A stretch of DNA of 64,000 bases from Bacteroidales bacterium (GCA_017630215.1 JAGBVR010000010.1:62001-126000); one strand, 5' to 3'. Positions 18,529 to 27,003 are shown, counted from the first letter of the stretch. Numbers and translations: made by a program. Notes: generated by a model not told the origin, from the letters alone.

Positions 18529-18587
18529 AAAAGTTTGACATCAAACTTTTATCTGCCGGGGCATTGCGTTCCGGCAGATTTTTATTA
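18529..18587 (+). terminator. Double hairpin terminator
   Basis: Two consecutive hairpins. AAAAGTTTGA (18529-18538) pairs with TCAAACTTTT (18541-18550). ATCTGCCGG then pairs with CCGGCAGAT before TTTTATT. The first arm starts on the base after the stop codon of the secreted protein gene. Confidence 0.8.
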
Positions 18588-18595
18588 TACTTTTG
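18588..18595 (+). promoter_or_regulatory. -7 element for the small HTH-like gene
   Basis: TACTTTTG matches TAnnTTTG, directly after the double terminator and 25 nt before the ATG at 18621. Confidence 0.5.
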
Positions 18596-18620
18596 TGGCT
18601 TGGACCAAATCTTAAGCAAT

Positions 18621-18986
18621 ATGGAAATAGAGACCAAGCTACTATGCATTACAGCCGAAAGCAGGTCACGGCTGATGAGGAAAATCTGGGAAATGCCGGC
18701 ATCCGCAGGTGCACATTTAAGGCACAGAGAGTTGATTACCAGCGAATTGACCTTACTACAAAATGAATTATTCAGAGCAATTACGTCCTCTGAGATGTTG
18801 TCTGGCTGGTTGTGCAGGAAAATCGCAGAAGATGAAGGGATTCCTCAGGTAAGGAAGAATATCTGCATATTGGCCATTTACGGAATAGATGCCGGATGCA
18901 TTGCAGATCTGAATTGTGTCAACAGCGGATATGTAAGGATGTGCATCAAGAGTTTGAAGAAAGATTATCCGGAATTATTCAGATAA
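18621..18986 (+). CDS. Small protein with probable C-terminal HTH
   Basis: 121 residues, start ATG at 18621 (the open frame extends further upstream but crosses the terminator and promoter). The C-terminal 45 residues (NICILAIYGIDAGCIADLNC, then VNSGYVRMCIKSLKK) have the spacing of a LuxR/sigma-region-4-like helix-turn-helix, like the tail of Bacteroidales TPR-HTH regulators. The N-terminal part is helical and charged. Function unknown; a small DNA-binding regulator is an inference. Confidence 0.6.
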   Translation: MEIETKLLCITAESRSRLMRKIWEMPASAGAHLRHRELITSELTLLQNELFRAITSSEMLSGWLCRKIAEDEGIPQVRKNICILAIYGIDAGCIADLNCVNSGYVRMCIKSLKKDYPELFR

Positions 18987-18992
18987 ATATGC

Positions 18993-19000
18993 TAATTTTG
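18993..19000 (+). promoter_or_regulatory. -7 element for maf (near-leaderless)
   Basis: TAATTTTG matches TAnnTTTG and ends only 8 nt before the maf ATG, so the transcript would have almost no 5' leader. Confidence 0.5.
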
Positions 19001-19008
19001 CGGCCGTT

Positions 19009-19590
19009 ATGAATATCAATGGAAAACATATCATTTTAGGCAGCAATTCACCTAGAAGAAAAGAACTTCTGGCTGGCCTTGACATAGAATTCACTGTCGA
19101 TACAGGAAATAATTTTGAAGAAGTATATGATCCGGGGACTCAGCAGGAAAGGATTCCGGAAGTGCTGTCTGAAGGCAAGTCATACGGCTTCCACAGAGAG
19201 CTTGGAAAGGACGAGATTCTGATAACATCAGATACTTTGGTTCTTTGCGAAGGACGTGTGATGGGGAAGCCTCATTCACGCGAAGAGGCAGCTGACATGC
19301 TCAGACATCTTTCCGGGAAGGCTCATAAGGTAATCACTGCAGTAACTGTAAGAGACTCCGAGAGGCATCTGACTGTAAGCGACACAGCAGCCGTATACTT
19401 CAAGCAGCTGTCTGACAACGAAATAGATTATTACATAGATACCTACAAGCCATTTGACAAGGCTGGAGCTTACGGCATCCAGGAATGGATCGGGTACATC
19501 GGAATCGCAAAGATCGAAGGTTCCTATTTCACAATAATGGGCCTCCCTGTACATCTTGTATATGAACTTCTGAACAAATTCTCAATATGA
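19009..19590 (+). CDS. maf: Maf-family nucleoside triphosphate pyrophosphatase
   Basis: A 193-residue Maf/HAM1-superfamily enzyme that hydrolyses non-canonical or modified NTPs to NMP and pyrophosphate. Motifs are LGSNSPRRKELL (~10), the catalytic SDTLVLCEGRVMGKP (~65) and AGAYGIQEW (~152). Its stop overlaps the next gene's start (ATGA). Confidence 0.93.
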   Translation: MNINGKHIILGSNSPRRKELLAGLDIEFTVDTGNNFEEVYDPGTQQERIPEVLSEGKSYGFHRELGKDEILITSDTLVLCEGRVMGKPHSREEAADMLRHLSGKAHKVITAVTVRDSERHLTVSDTAAVYFKQLSDNEIDYYIDTYKPFDKAGAYGIQEWIGYIGIAKIEGSYFTIMGLPVHLVYELLNKFSI

Positions 19591-20246
19591 AGATAGATAT
19601 TCACAGCCACATCCTGCCCGGTATTGATGACGGTGCAAGGACATTGGAAGAGTCAGTCCAGCTTGTAAGCGAAATGGCGGGATGGGGATTCGAAAGGATA
19701 ACCTGTACTCCTCATATAACCAAGAAGTTCAGAAATACACAAGAAAGTATAAAGGAAAAGTTTGACATACTAACCAATGCATTGTCAGACAAAGGATTAG
19801 ATATAGAGCTCAGAATGTCTGCCGAGTACAGACTGAATCCGGAAACATGGCCTGAGATTCTGTCACAAGGTCAATTGATGCCGATAGAAGATCAATATAT
19901 CCTTATGGAATTCCCTATCAACGACCCTATGGAAATGGGAGATCTGATCCCCATGGAAGAATTCCGTAAGGTGCTCTCACTCGGACTTACTCCTGTACTT
20001 CCCCATCCGGAAAGATATTTCTACCTGGACCACGACAGCCTGCTCAGATATGTAGATGCAGGTGTCAAGATCCAATCCAATTATGGCTCACTTGCCGGAG
20101 TCTATGGGTCCGAAGTCCACGACAGGGCACAATCTCTGATCAACGAAGGCATCGTATCATTCCTCGCTTCTGATATGCACAACATGATATACATCAAGAC
20201 TATCAGTGACTGGCTACGCTCCGGAAACTCCCTTTGGGACATTTAA
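19587..20246 (+). CDS. PHP-domain tyrosine-protein phosphatase (CpsB/YwqE-like)
   Basis: 219 residues. Metal-binding motifs of the PHP fold are present: DIHSHILPGIDDGA (~4-17), CTPHITKKF, SAEYRL, LPHPERY and ASDMHN. Gram-positive CpsB/YwqE proteins dephosphorylate tyrosine kinases that control capsule export. Bacteroidetes homologues are probably similar, but no kinase or polysaccharide gene is nearby. Overlaps maf by 4 nt. Confidence 0.85.
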   Translation: MKIDIHSHILPGIDDGARTLEESVQLVSEMAGWGFERITCTPHITKKFRNTQESIKEKFDILTNALSDKGLDIELRMSAEYRLNPETWPEILSQGQLMPIEDQYILMEFPINDPMEMGDLIPMEEFRKVLSLGLTPVLPHPERYFYLDHDSLLRYVDAGVKIQSNYGSLAGVYGSEVHDRAQSLINEGIVSFLASDMHNMIYIKTISDWLRSGNSLWDI

Positions 20247-20465
20247 AAATGTCTTTTCATGAATGACTTGTAAGATTTCTTCCTAAAATCGTCGAAATCG
20301 CGGAGAAACGACTTCAGAATCTGCCGACGAAAAGACATGTTGCAGCCAGAAGCAGAGCATCAGATAAGCACTTAATAACCAGCACATTACATAATTGAGG
20401 GTAGGCAAAACTGACCTGCCCTCAATCATATATTTAACTATCTATCAACAACTTAAGTGCTGCTC
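20247..20465. other. Non-coding region with paired segments
   Basis: Leads into the tandem repeat. TTGAGGG (20395-20401) pairs with CCCTCAA (20419-20425). AGCACTTAA (20367-20375) pairs with TTAAGTGCT (20453-20461), enclosing that hairpin. This suggests structured RNA, or at least cruciform-prone DNA. Confidence 0.4.
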
Positions 20466-20856
20466 GGACTAGGGGTAGACAGAAGTCTCATTTTTTTGCA
20501 GGTTATCGCCTTATTAACAGGGCCTCATCAGAGGCCGTGGCCGGGTCCGGCATACGCGACAGCGGATGCGTAGGACGAAAAGGCCACCGGCTGAAGCGAC
20601 AGCGAAAGCCGCATGCCCCAGGGGGCTGGCCGAACGCAGTGAGGACTGGGGGTAGACAGAAGTCTCATTTTTTTGCAGGTTACCGCCTTATTAACAGGGC
20701 CTCATCAGAGGCCGTGGCCGGGTCCGGCATACGCGACAGCGGATGCGTAGGACGAAAAGGCCACCGGCTGAAGCGACAGCGAAAGCCGTATGCCCCACTG
20801 GGGCTGGCCGAACGCAGTGAGGACTGGGGGTAGACAGAAGTCTCATTTTTTTGCAT
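20466..20856. repeat. Tandem direct repeat, two 177/178-bp units plus a partial third
   Basis: Unit 1 is 20466-20642, unit 2 is 20643-20820, and a 36-bp partial third copy follows. The units are nearly identical and GC-rich. Each contains hairpins: GGCCTCATCAGAGGCC, GTGGCC with GGCCAC enclosing GTCC/GGAC, and CGGCT with AGCCG. No credible protein is encoded. The array may be a repeated structured RNA or a MITE-like element. Confidence 0.85.
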
Positions 20857-20879
20857 ACCTGCAAAAAAAATGAGACTTC
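20837..20879. repeat. Perfect inverted repeat closing the tandem array
   Basis: GAAGTCTCA followed by seven T (20837-20852) is mirrored by eight A and TGAGACTTC (20863-20879) around a short loop. The left arm is the word found at each repeat junction. The structure could terminate transcription in either direction. Confidence 0.75.
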
Positions 20880-21206
20880 GCCGCTCACGCGGGGACGCCT
20901 CATACTAACCACATAATTAATAACACTAAAACTAATAACCAATAAGTTGTGAGAGTTTCAGAACGACTCTCTGATCAACTCGATTGCAAAGGTACTGCTT
21001 TTTCAGACATTAGCAATAACCGTTCCATTGAAGTACGACGAACGGTAGAAATTACCTAACGAACAAAACATTAGAATTTTAACAATCCCTAAGTTACGCA
21101 TAGCATTAACTATCATTCTGCAAATTTAACACGCATCGAATCTACAGAATGAAAATTTCACAGCAATTTTACTTAACAATTATAACTTAATAAAATTACC
21201 GACGAA
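20880..21206. other. AT-rich intergenic region before glutaminase
   Basis: About 325 nt with no gene. CAAAGGTA at 20987-20994 reads TACCTTTG leftward, a good -7 element that would transcribe into the tandem repeat array. Nothing else was recognised. Confidence 0.4.
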
Positions 21207-22118
21207 CTAAAATATCGACTCCTGAGTAGCAGTCGTAAGTAGTTCAAGAGCCTTCATACCCATGATCGAATTGCCCTTGGAATTGAGTCTGGGACTCCAA
21301 ACCGCAACAGAGTAACGCATTGGATATATGGCAACTATGCCTCCTCCGACGCCACTCTTTCCAGGCAGACCGACAAGATAAGAAAACTCACCAGCCTCAT
21401 CATAGAAGCCACAGGTCTGCATCACGGCGTTAAGACGTTTTATTCTTGAGGTGGAAAGCTTGTATCCGGCATAGTCAAATGGTTGACGATTAGTAAACGC
21501 CATAAATGCCCTGGCAAGTTCCCGACAGCTCATCTCCACAGAACACATCTTGAAATAGAACATCAGCACTTGCTCGATATCATTCTCGATTGTACCGTGA
21601 TATTTAAGAAGATTTGCAATAGCAGCATTGAGATATCCACACTGTCTTTCAGACTGTGCCACCTCTTCATTGTAGTCTACTTCATCATTGCCGCAAAGAG
21701 ATCTGACAAAGCCAATAAATTCTCCTTCAGCATCATCCAGCTCCGACAGCAGAATATCAGCAACTACGATAGCACCGGCATTGATGAACGGATTTCTTGG
21801 AGTTCCTTTCTCTACTTCCAGCTGTACAAGCGAGTTAAAAGCTGTACCTGAAGGTTCTTTGCCGACTCTCTTCCACATATCCTCTCCTTTAAGGGACAGG
21901 CACATGGCAAGTGCAAAAACCTTTGTTATACTCTGAATGGAAAATCTGGTATCCGACTGCATGAAAGGAAACACTTCGCCAGAAACCGTTTCAAGGCACA
22001 TCCCGAACTGGTCCGGATCCACTTTAGCCAGAGCAGGAATATAATCCGCCTGACTTCCCTTCCCGGCAAACGGAAGAATCTCCTTATATATATCCTCTAA
22101 AATCTGCTGATAATCCAT
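21207..22118 (-). CDS. glsA: Glutaminase A
   Basis: 303 residues of the serine-dependent beta-lactamase-like glutaminase family (L-glutamine to glutamate and ammonia). The catalytic SxxK is in RFSIQSITKVFAL (~58-70). GTPRNPFINAGAIVV, GYLNAAIANLLKYHG and GLPGKSGVGGGI are family signatures. The ATG at 22118 is 18 nt from CGAATATA, a near match to a leftward -7 element. Confidence 0.95.
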   Translation of the reverse strand: MDYQQILEDIYKEILPFAGKGSQADYIPALAKVDPDQFGMCLETVSGEVFPFMQSDTRFSIQSITKVFALAMCLSLKGEDMWKRVGKEPSGTAFNSLVQLEVEKGTPRNPFINAGAIVVADILLSELDDAEGEFIGFVRSLCGNDEVDYNEEVAQSERQCGYLNAAIANLLKYHGTIENDIEQVLMFYFKMCSVEMSCRELARAFMAFTNRQPFDYAGYKLSTSRIKRLNAVMQTCGFYDEAGEFSYLVGLPGKSGVGGGIVAIYPMRYSVAVWSPRLNSKGNSIMGMKALELLTTATQESIF

Positions 22119-22166
22119 TGTGGTGAAAATTTGACACGAATATAGTGAAATTGTCTGAATACCGGA

Positions 22167-23531
22167 TCACTTGATGGAATTTATCCAACAGGAAATATCA
22201 TTCAGGACTTCCTCTGAAATCGTCTCTTCAATTGCCCCATATAGAAGACTGTTCTGCAATGTGCAATTCTGGAAAAGATGGTTCAGAGAGTCGTATTCCT
22301 TAATCTGGCTGAAAGCATTCTCGGGAAGATTCTCGCGGATTACAGGGATATTGTCCTTGCTGATAACCTGCATATCCAGAGTGCCGTTCAAGGCCAACAC
22401 AGGACAGGAAATCTTCTCGATATCCTCAGAAGGATCATAGCTAAGGAAATATGTAAACCATTCATTCCCAGAGGCAACCACTGCTTCAAGATTCGCATTG
22501 AGAGCCTTGGGAAGAACAATATCATTCGCAGCACATATGCCGGCAACATAATTGACGGGATTCTCTACAGTCACGCCATTGACCCTATCTGTATGAACCA
22601 CTTTCAGAGCCCTGCAATATTGAGCAGCAACAGCTTCAGAATAGCCACTGAGTCTGAGTGCCGCTTCATTCTGTCCAACAATCACATCAATACCTTTTGC
22701 CGCTGACCCGGCCAATGAAACAAGAAAATCCACTGCATTGTCAGCTCCTAGCATAAAGGCAATCGTACCGCCTTCACTATGACCAAGAACTCCGACCTTT
22801 CCGAACTTACCAAGTCCTCGGATATACGCAACACCAGCAGCCGCATCATTCTTATTAGTCTGAGTAGTAATACCTTCCAGAGAACCTGTCGATTTTCCTA
22901 CTCCCCTGTCATCATATCTCAATGAAGCAATTCCATTGAGAGCCAGATGATGAGCAATGACAGCAAAAGGCTTATGGCCAAACAGTTCCTCGTCACGATT
23001 CTGCTGCCCGCTTCCCGTCACCATCAGCACCACCGGAATAGTTCCGGCTGGATATCTGAAATGCATCATTGGATATGTCAACGTGCCGCTCAAGACCACT
23101 CCTTCTGCCGTATTTTCAAACGTAACCTCCTCTGTAAGATACGGATACGGAGGTTGCGGCGTCTGAGGACGATTGACCGGAATCTCTCCAGGCTGAAGAG
23201 AAAGGGACAATTTCATACCATTCTGCGAGAATGTACCTTCGATCTTTTCCTCTATGATCCGTACGCCAGTATAGCTTGCACCGATTGCCGATATTGAAAC
23301 TTCCAGACTGTCCGGCGTAGCCTTCTTCACTTCCATAGGTATCCCCTTTGCCCCTTGTTCCTTCACCTCGAGGAACCCCTTTCCTTCATTGGCCTGAATC
23401 TCGAAACCTATGGTCAATCCCTGCCCTCCGACCTCAAGTCTTCCCCACCACTTGCCGTCGATGATAGCATTCTGTGAATAGGATGCCAACGTAACCAGCA
23501 AAAATGCACATAGCAAAGTCATCTTCTTCAT
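22167..23531 (-). CDS. Secreted alpha/beta hydrolase
   Basis: 454 residues with an N-terminal signal peptide (MKKMTLLCAFLLVTLASYSQ). A beta-rich N-terminal domain (~21-130) precedes an alpha/beta hydrolase domain. It has oxyanion sequence VTGSGQQNRDE, the nucleophile elbow GHSEGG (~247), the acid in LNGTLDMQV and His in DSLNHLF. Serine-aminopeptidase-like (S33 clan) periplasmic hydrolases have this layout. The substrate is not predictable. It lies just before the accessory island begins. Confidence 0.88.
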   Translation of the reverse strand: MKKMTLLCAFLLVTLASYSQNAIIDGKWWGRLEVGGQGLTIGFEIQANEGKGFLEVKEQGAKGIPMEVKKATPDSLEVSISAIGASYTGVRIIEEKIEGTFSQNGMKLSLSLQPGEIPVNRPQTPQPPYPYLTEEVTFENTAEGVVLSGTLTYPMMHFRYPAGTIPVVLMVTGSGQQNRDEELFGHKPFAVIAHHLALNGIASLRYDDRGVGKSTGSLEGITTQTNKNDAAAGVAYIRGLGKFGKVGVLGHSEGGTIAFMLGADNAVDFLVSLAGSAAKGIDVIVGQNEAALRLSGYSEAVAAQYCRALKVVHTDRVNGVTVENPVNYVAGICAANDIVLPKALNANLEAVVASGNEWFTYFLSYDPSEDIEKISCPVLALNGTLDMQVISKDNIPVIRENLPENAFSQIKEYDSLNHLFQNCTLQNSLLYGAIEETISEEVLNDISCWINSIK

Positions 23532-23645
23532 GATATTGAATCTTTCTAACGCAATTAATAAAATCCACGCCAGGATAAGGGCGCTAAAAGGAGAAGCTTA
23601 CAAAAGCTTTGCAAACTCCCCTACCTGGAAGTCACTCACAGCAAG

Positions 23646-25325
23646 CTATTTCAGAAACTTGATTCGAGCGATAAATTTGTTCCTCATATCTATTCTCAGC
23701 CAATCACATAGATTCTTACATTTATGTCTTTGCATAACATTAAAGAAGTCTTCCAAATTAATGTCTTCAGAAAGGGGTAGGTCTTTTTCCAAAAAATCAC
23801 TGATTTTTTCATATGTTATAGTTTCCCATTCTCCACACGATTTTGGGATATGAGGTATATTATAATTCGGAGACAAAACGAAAAGGTGAACTTCTAAAAC
23901 TTTGATTTCCTTGCCAATATAACTTTTCCAGATTTCTTTTCCTTGAACTTCTACTTGTTTTTTATCTCTAAGATAAGGCTGTTTATTTCCTTTCGAATTT
24001 ATGGTTATCAATACTTTATCCTCTATATCTTTATGCACATCAAAAAGATTACTATTAACATATTGTTTCTGAAGTTCATCTTTAATCTCATCTAACTCGT
24101 GTTGATATTTCAACCAATGTGCATATTTCTGATACCTCTTAAGTTGCTTTCCTTCAGACTCACCTTTGACGCCGTTAATATCTGACTTGATTTTATTCTC
24201 AATGACAATTATATTCTTTTCATCTTTTATCAGAAGGTCAATTCTACCACCGTTCTCAGTTTCGTCATTATTGTTTTTAGGAATTGTGGCATCTATTTCG
24301 CGGAAAATCTCAAATTTATCATCTAGTGTTATATTGTAGCCCTTAAAGAATTTACACCATTCTGCCCTATATTTATCAATAAAATGCGCGAGTGCGTTAG
24401 AAAAACAGTTTTCATTATTCTCTATTCTACAGATATCGAAAATCGAAACATCCTTTTTCTTGGTATTATTATCGTCGCTTAGGGAAGAATCACTATTTAT
24501 TAGTGCTGAATCTGGTGACTCTATCCATAGTCCCTTTTGAGCAATCAGAGATGCGATTGCTTTTAAATCGTTATTTGACTTTTTAATCTTGTCCGCATCT
24601 TTTCCTTTCACTTCTTTATATGTATAATAACGTTTAAGTGAAGTGGAGGCAAATTTTGTTTCCATTTCCACGACATACAGTTTAGAACTATATAGACGAG
24701 ACACATCCTCTCCTACTTTTTTCCATATATATGTGGCCTCGTTGTTATTTTCAATGTTAGGCTTAAATTCTAAAGAATCATTCTTATTTTTTTCAATGCT
24801 TGATGCGAATTGAATGACTGACCGGGATTGGTTACTGAATGGTGCAAAACGAAGGAATATTCTTATATCTTTTTGGGGAACAAATAGCTTCTCTGCGTAA
24901 TATGAGATTAAAACATCCTGCTGAGCTGAACCTTTAAATATATTGTGAATTGGCACGCCGCCATATTTTATATCCTTCATTGGTTTAGACCTTCCTGCAT
25001 TAGAACGCACCTGGTCTTCTTCTGACTGCCGTATTCTTAGTTCTGGATTATATATATCTTCTAAACCAGTCGCATACCCGAGTACTTCCACCCATGGTCT
25101 TCCATCCTCATCTTGCCCAGCATATTTTATTAACAACATGGTGCCAATCTTCCCTTTATGGTCAGCAGAGAAATCTCCTGTAGCATTAAGATACATATAA
25201 TGATTTCCATCATCATCCGGAAACATATTGATAACCTCGTGACCAAGATTTGAAGACAGATAGCTGCCTGTATACATTCTATTGAGGACTATGCCTTTCT
25301 TTTCACTCATATTCTTAGATTTCAT
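23646..25325 (-). CDS. PD-(D/E)XK nuclease-domain protein
   Basis: 559 residues. The C-terminal half has the PD-(D/E)XK core GGRIDLLI followed by VIENKIKS (Asp and ExK pair, ~365-385) and a KQLKRYQKYA helix, as in the PDDEXK_4 group often found in defence loci. The first ~270 residues are an uncharacterised beta-rich domain. The codon set is AT-rich compared with the housekeeping genes to its left. It starts on the base next to the stop of the upstream gene. An alternative start is the sixth codon. Confidence 0.75.
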   Translation of the reverse strand: MKSKNMSEKKGIVLNRMYTGSYLSSNLGHEVINMFPDDDGNHYMYLNATGDFSADHKGKIGTMLLIKYAGQDEDGRPWVEVLGYATGLEDIYNPELRIRQSEEDQVRSNAGRSKPMKDIKYGGVPIHNIFKGSAQQDVLISYYAEKLFVPQKDIRIFLRFAPFSNQSRSVIQFASSIEKNKNDSLEFKPNIENNNEATYIWKKVGEDVSRLYSSKLYVVEMETKFASTSLKRYYTYKEVKGKDADKIKKSNNDLKAIASLIAQKGLWIESPDSALINSDSSLSDDNNTKKKDVSIFDICRIENNENCFSNALAHFIDKYRAEWCKFFKGYNITLDDKFEIFREIDATIPKNNNDETENGGRIDLLIKDEKNIIVIENKIKSDINGVKGESEGKQLKRYQKYAHWLKYQHELDEIKDELQKQYVNSNLFDVHKDIEDKVLITINSKGNKQPYLRDKKQVEVQGKEIWKSYIGKEIKVLEVHLFVLSPNYNIPHIPKSCGEWETITYEKISDFLEKDLPLSEDINLEDFFNVMQRHKCKNLCDWLRIDMRNKFIARIKFLK

Positions 25326-25700
25326 TTATAAGTCTACCAACTTTTCTTCTATCATTTTCTCAATATCCCCCACCCACGCATAAGAACACATTGAGCATAT
25401 TGCTCTTAACTTTTCTTCATCTTCCGGAGGACAGGTAAGGATTACAGTGAGATTACGTCTATCAATATGATAATCATCAATATAAACATCCTCATTTTTC
25501 CATGATCGAACGAGGATGTTCTCAACGTATTGTTTAGGATCATATAGGGAAGGATTTCCTTCAGGAATCTGGGTAACATTTTCAATGACTATGATCGCAT
25601 CTTTATCTTCTTTAGAAAAGTCCCTTATCCATCCTAAAGCATCACCTTTTTTCAGTCCTCGACAATCTTTTGGCACCAGCCATCGCCAATTCCCGTGCAC
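25326..25700 (-). pseudogene. C-terminal fragment of a P-loop-like ATPase
   Basis: A 124-codon frame opening with GTG. DAIIVIENVTQIPEG looks like a Walker B strand (DAIIVIEN) and LTVILTCPPEDEEKL like a sensor-1 region, but there is no Walker A. The frame is closed by a stop a few codons upstream of the GTG, so the N-terminal half appears to have been lost at a junction near 25700-25730. It ends exactly where the PD-(D/E)XK gene begins, suggesting they once formed an ATPase-nuclease pair. Confidence 0.5.
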
Positions 25701-25730
25701 AAAATTATGAAATTTGGCATATCAAAATGT

Positions 25731-25803
25731 AGCCCCGTTTCTCAGAATGGTCGCCCATAAAAAACTAAACCCTAATGTTTGATTTCTCAGGGACATCCGG
25801 GGC
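25731..25803. repeat. Imperfect inverted repeat at junction
   Basis: AGCCCCG (25731-25737) and CGGGGCT (25797-25803) bracket a ~60-nt loop in which TTTCTCAG occurs twice. It sits between the truncated ATPase frame and hepT, and may mark a deletion or insertion boundary. Confidence 0.4.
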
Positions 25804-25813
25804 TTTCGATTTC

Positions 25814-26161
25814 TTATTCAATTTCTGCGAGATATTTCTCTACTTGTTCTTTTAAAGGCTGAAGATCTTGCTCAATAACGTTCCAAACTTCTTCAGGATC
25901 CACTTGATAGTATCCATGAACCAGAAAGTGCCTCATTGCAACGATAACTTTCCAATTCGTGTCAGGATGAGCGTCTTTGAAATCTAAACTAAGCATATAG
26001 GATGCTTCGCCAATGATTTCAATATTCTTGACTATTGCAAAATACAAGATACTATCCTTCTTAAAGTCTTCGCGTTTAACATCCTTTGTAAATTCAAAGA
26101 CTTTGTCTATGGCCTGGAAAATATGCTCCAAACGTCCCTTATCCCTAACTTGCTCTCTCAT
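25814..26161 (-). CDS. hepT: HepT-like HEPN ribonuclease toxin
   Basis: 115 residues, all-helical DUF86/HEPN family. The catalytic RX4HXY motif is present as RHFLVHGYY (~87). HepT is an RNase toxin held inactive by AMPylation of the motif Tyr by MntA. The start overlaps the nucleotidyltransferase frame by 17 nt, the usual arrangement of this toxin-antitoxin pair. Confidence 0.9.
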   Translation of the reverse strand: MREQVRDKGRLEHIFQAIDKVFEFTKDVKREDFKKDSILYFAIVKNIEIIGEASYMLSLDFKDAHPDTNWKVIVAMRHFLVHGYYQVDPEEVWNVIEQDLQPLKEQVEKYLAEIE

Positions 26162-26441
26162 AAATCAAAATCTTATCGTTATTTGCCGTACGTTCTGCGA
26201 AAGATAACAACGTACCTTCAGTAATCAAATCAACATCAAATCCAAGAAGTTCACTCAATTCCAATGAAATCTTGGCGTGCCTCATCAGGCTGACTTTTGC
26301 CTCTTTATCAAAGACTACAAGTATATCAATATCGCTTCCGCTATGAGCTTCGCCCCTTGCATAAGAGCCGAAGACCCAAGCCTTCACAATCGGTTGGGTT
26401 GCAAAGTAGCGTACAATCTTGTCTGTGAGTCTCTTATCCAT
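26145..26441 (-). CDS. mntA: MntA-like minimal nucleotidyltransferase antitoxin
   Basis: 98 residues from the ATG at 26441. The nucleotidyltransferase motif GSYARGEAHSGSDIDILV gives GSX10DXD with the two metal-binding Asp, and FDVDLI supplies the third acidic residue. It AMPylates and neutralises HepT. The open frame runs further upstream but that part crosses the promoter at 26459-26490, so the shorter start is right. Confidence 0.9.
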   Translation of the reverse strand: MDKRLTDKIVRYFATQPIVKAWVFGSYARGEAHSGSDIDILVVFDKEAKVSLMRHAKISLELSELLGFDVDLITEGTLLSFAERTANNDKILIYERAS

Positions 26442-26458
26442 AGCAAAAGGCGTTTCTG

Positions 26459-26490
26459 CAAATATATAAGATTTTTCGTTGTATTGCAAA
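26459..26490 (-). promoter_or_regulatory. Promoter of mntA-hepT
   Basis: Read leftward: TTTG (26490-26487), 20 bases, TATATTTG (26466-26459), an exact Bacteroidetes consensus 17 nt before the mntA ATG. Confidence 0.8.
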
Positions 26491-26531
26491 GAATATGCGG
26501 AGCTATAACAACATCTCACACATAAGATTAT

Positions 26532-26559
26532 AAAAGTGTTGCACCCAAACAACACTTTT
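26532..26559. terminator. Hairpin between mntA promoter and GC-rich RNA region
   Basis: AAAAGTGTTG (26532-26541) pairs perfectly with CAACACTTTT (26550-26559) around an 8-nt loop. It may be a bidirectional transcription barrier. No gene ends here. Confidence 0.5.
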
Positions 26560-26619
26560 CAAGAAAATGCCGGACATGCGCAACACCTTATTAACATTCT
26601 CTACATCATCATTCTTATT

Positions 26620-27003
26620 ATCCCCGGCACTACGAGCGGCGACAGCCGCCAGGGGCGTCCGCGAGGTAGCGAAGCCACCGAGTGGCAACCGAGGGAGCCG
26701 CAGGCTCCCGAAGGGAAAGGAACAGCGACGTTGAACTTCTGCACTGCCGTTCGATTGAAATGCTGGAGTCTTTCAACGCACTGCGCGACTACCGGCCTGC
26801 ACTAAGCAGTAGAAACGTTCGAGGGCGGCGACTTGCACTGGGGACTCCGGCACTGAGGTCGCCGCCCATGCACCGGAGGACTGCCTTGAAGGCAAGTCTC
26901 TTGGCTTTTCTGTGAAAAGACGAGAGTCTTGCGGCGGTCCGTAGTAATAGATAGCACGCCTTTGATGACTTTCGCAGAAAGGCATCTAGGGCGAGACCGC
27001 TTT
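26620..27003 (+). ncRNA. Candidate structured RNA, short member (shares 3' domain with 49020-50567)
   Basis: GC-rich and without a credible protein, set between AT-rich genes. Hairpins include GCGGC/GCCGC near 26636, GGGAGCC/GGCTCCC (~26695) and a 10-bp stem GGGCGGCGAC/GTCGCCGCCC (~26823-26867). The last 134 nt (26870-27003) closely match 50432-50567, including the outer GCGGTC (26934-26939)/GACCGC (26995-27000) stem followed by TTTAT. The orientation is inferred from that terminal hairpin. Its 5' end is not defined. Confidence 0.6.
26870..27003 (+). repeat. Shared 3' RNA domain, copy 1
   Basis: Matches 50432-50567. Elements in order: GCAAG/CTTGC arm, GCGGTC/GACCGC outer stem, and the inner hairpin GATG-A-CTTT / AAAG-G-CATC with loop CGCAG. 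The purine-purine mismatch is swapped (A opposite G here, G opposite A in the other copy). Confidence 0.85.

Noticed and set aside
20466-20880. CRISPR array
   Set aside because: The units are 177-178 bp with no short repeat-spacer alternation, and no cas genes are present.
20691-20942. Leftward frame of 83 codons across the tandem repeat
   Set aside because: It runs through the repeat hairpins, has an Arg/Pro-rich composition typical of GC-rich non-coding DNA, and no family resemblance.
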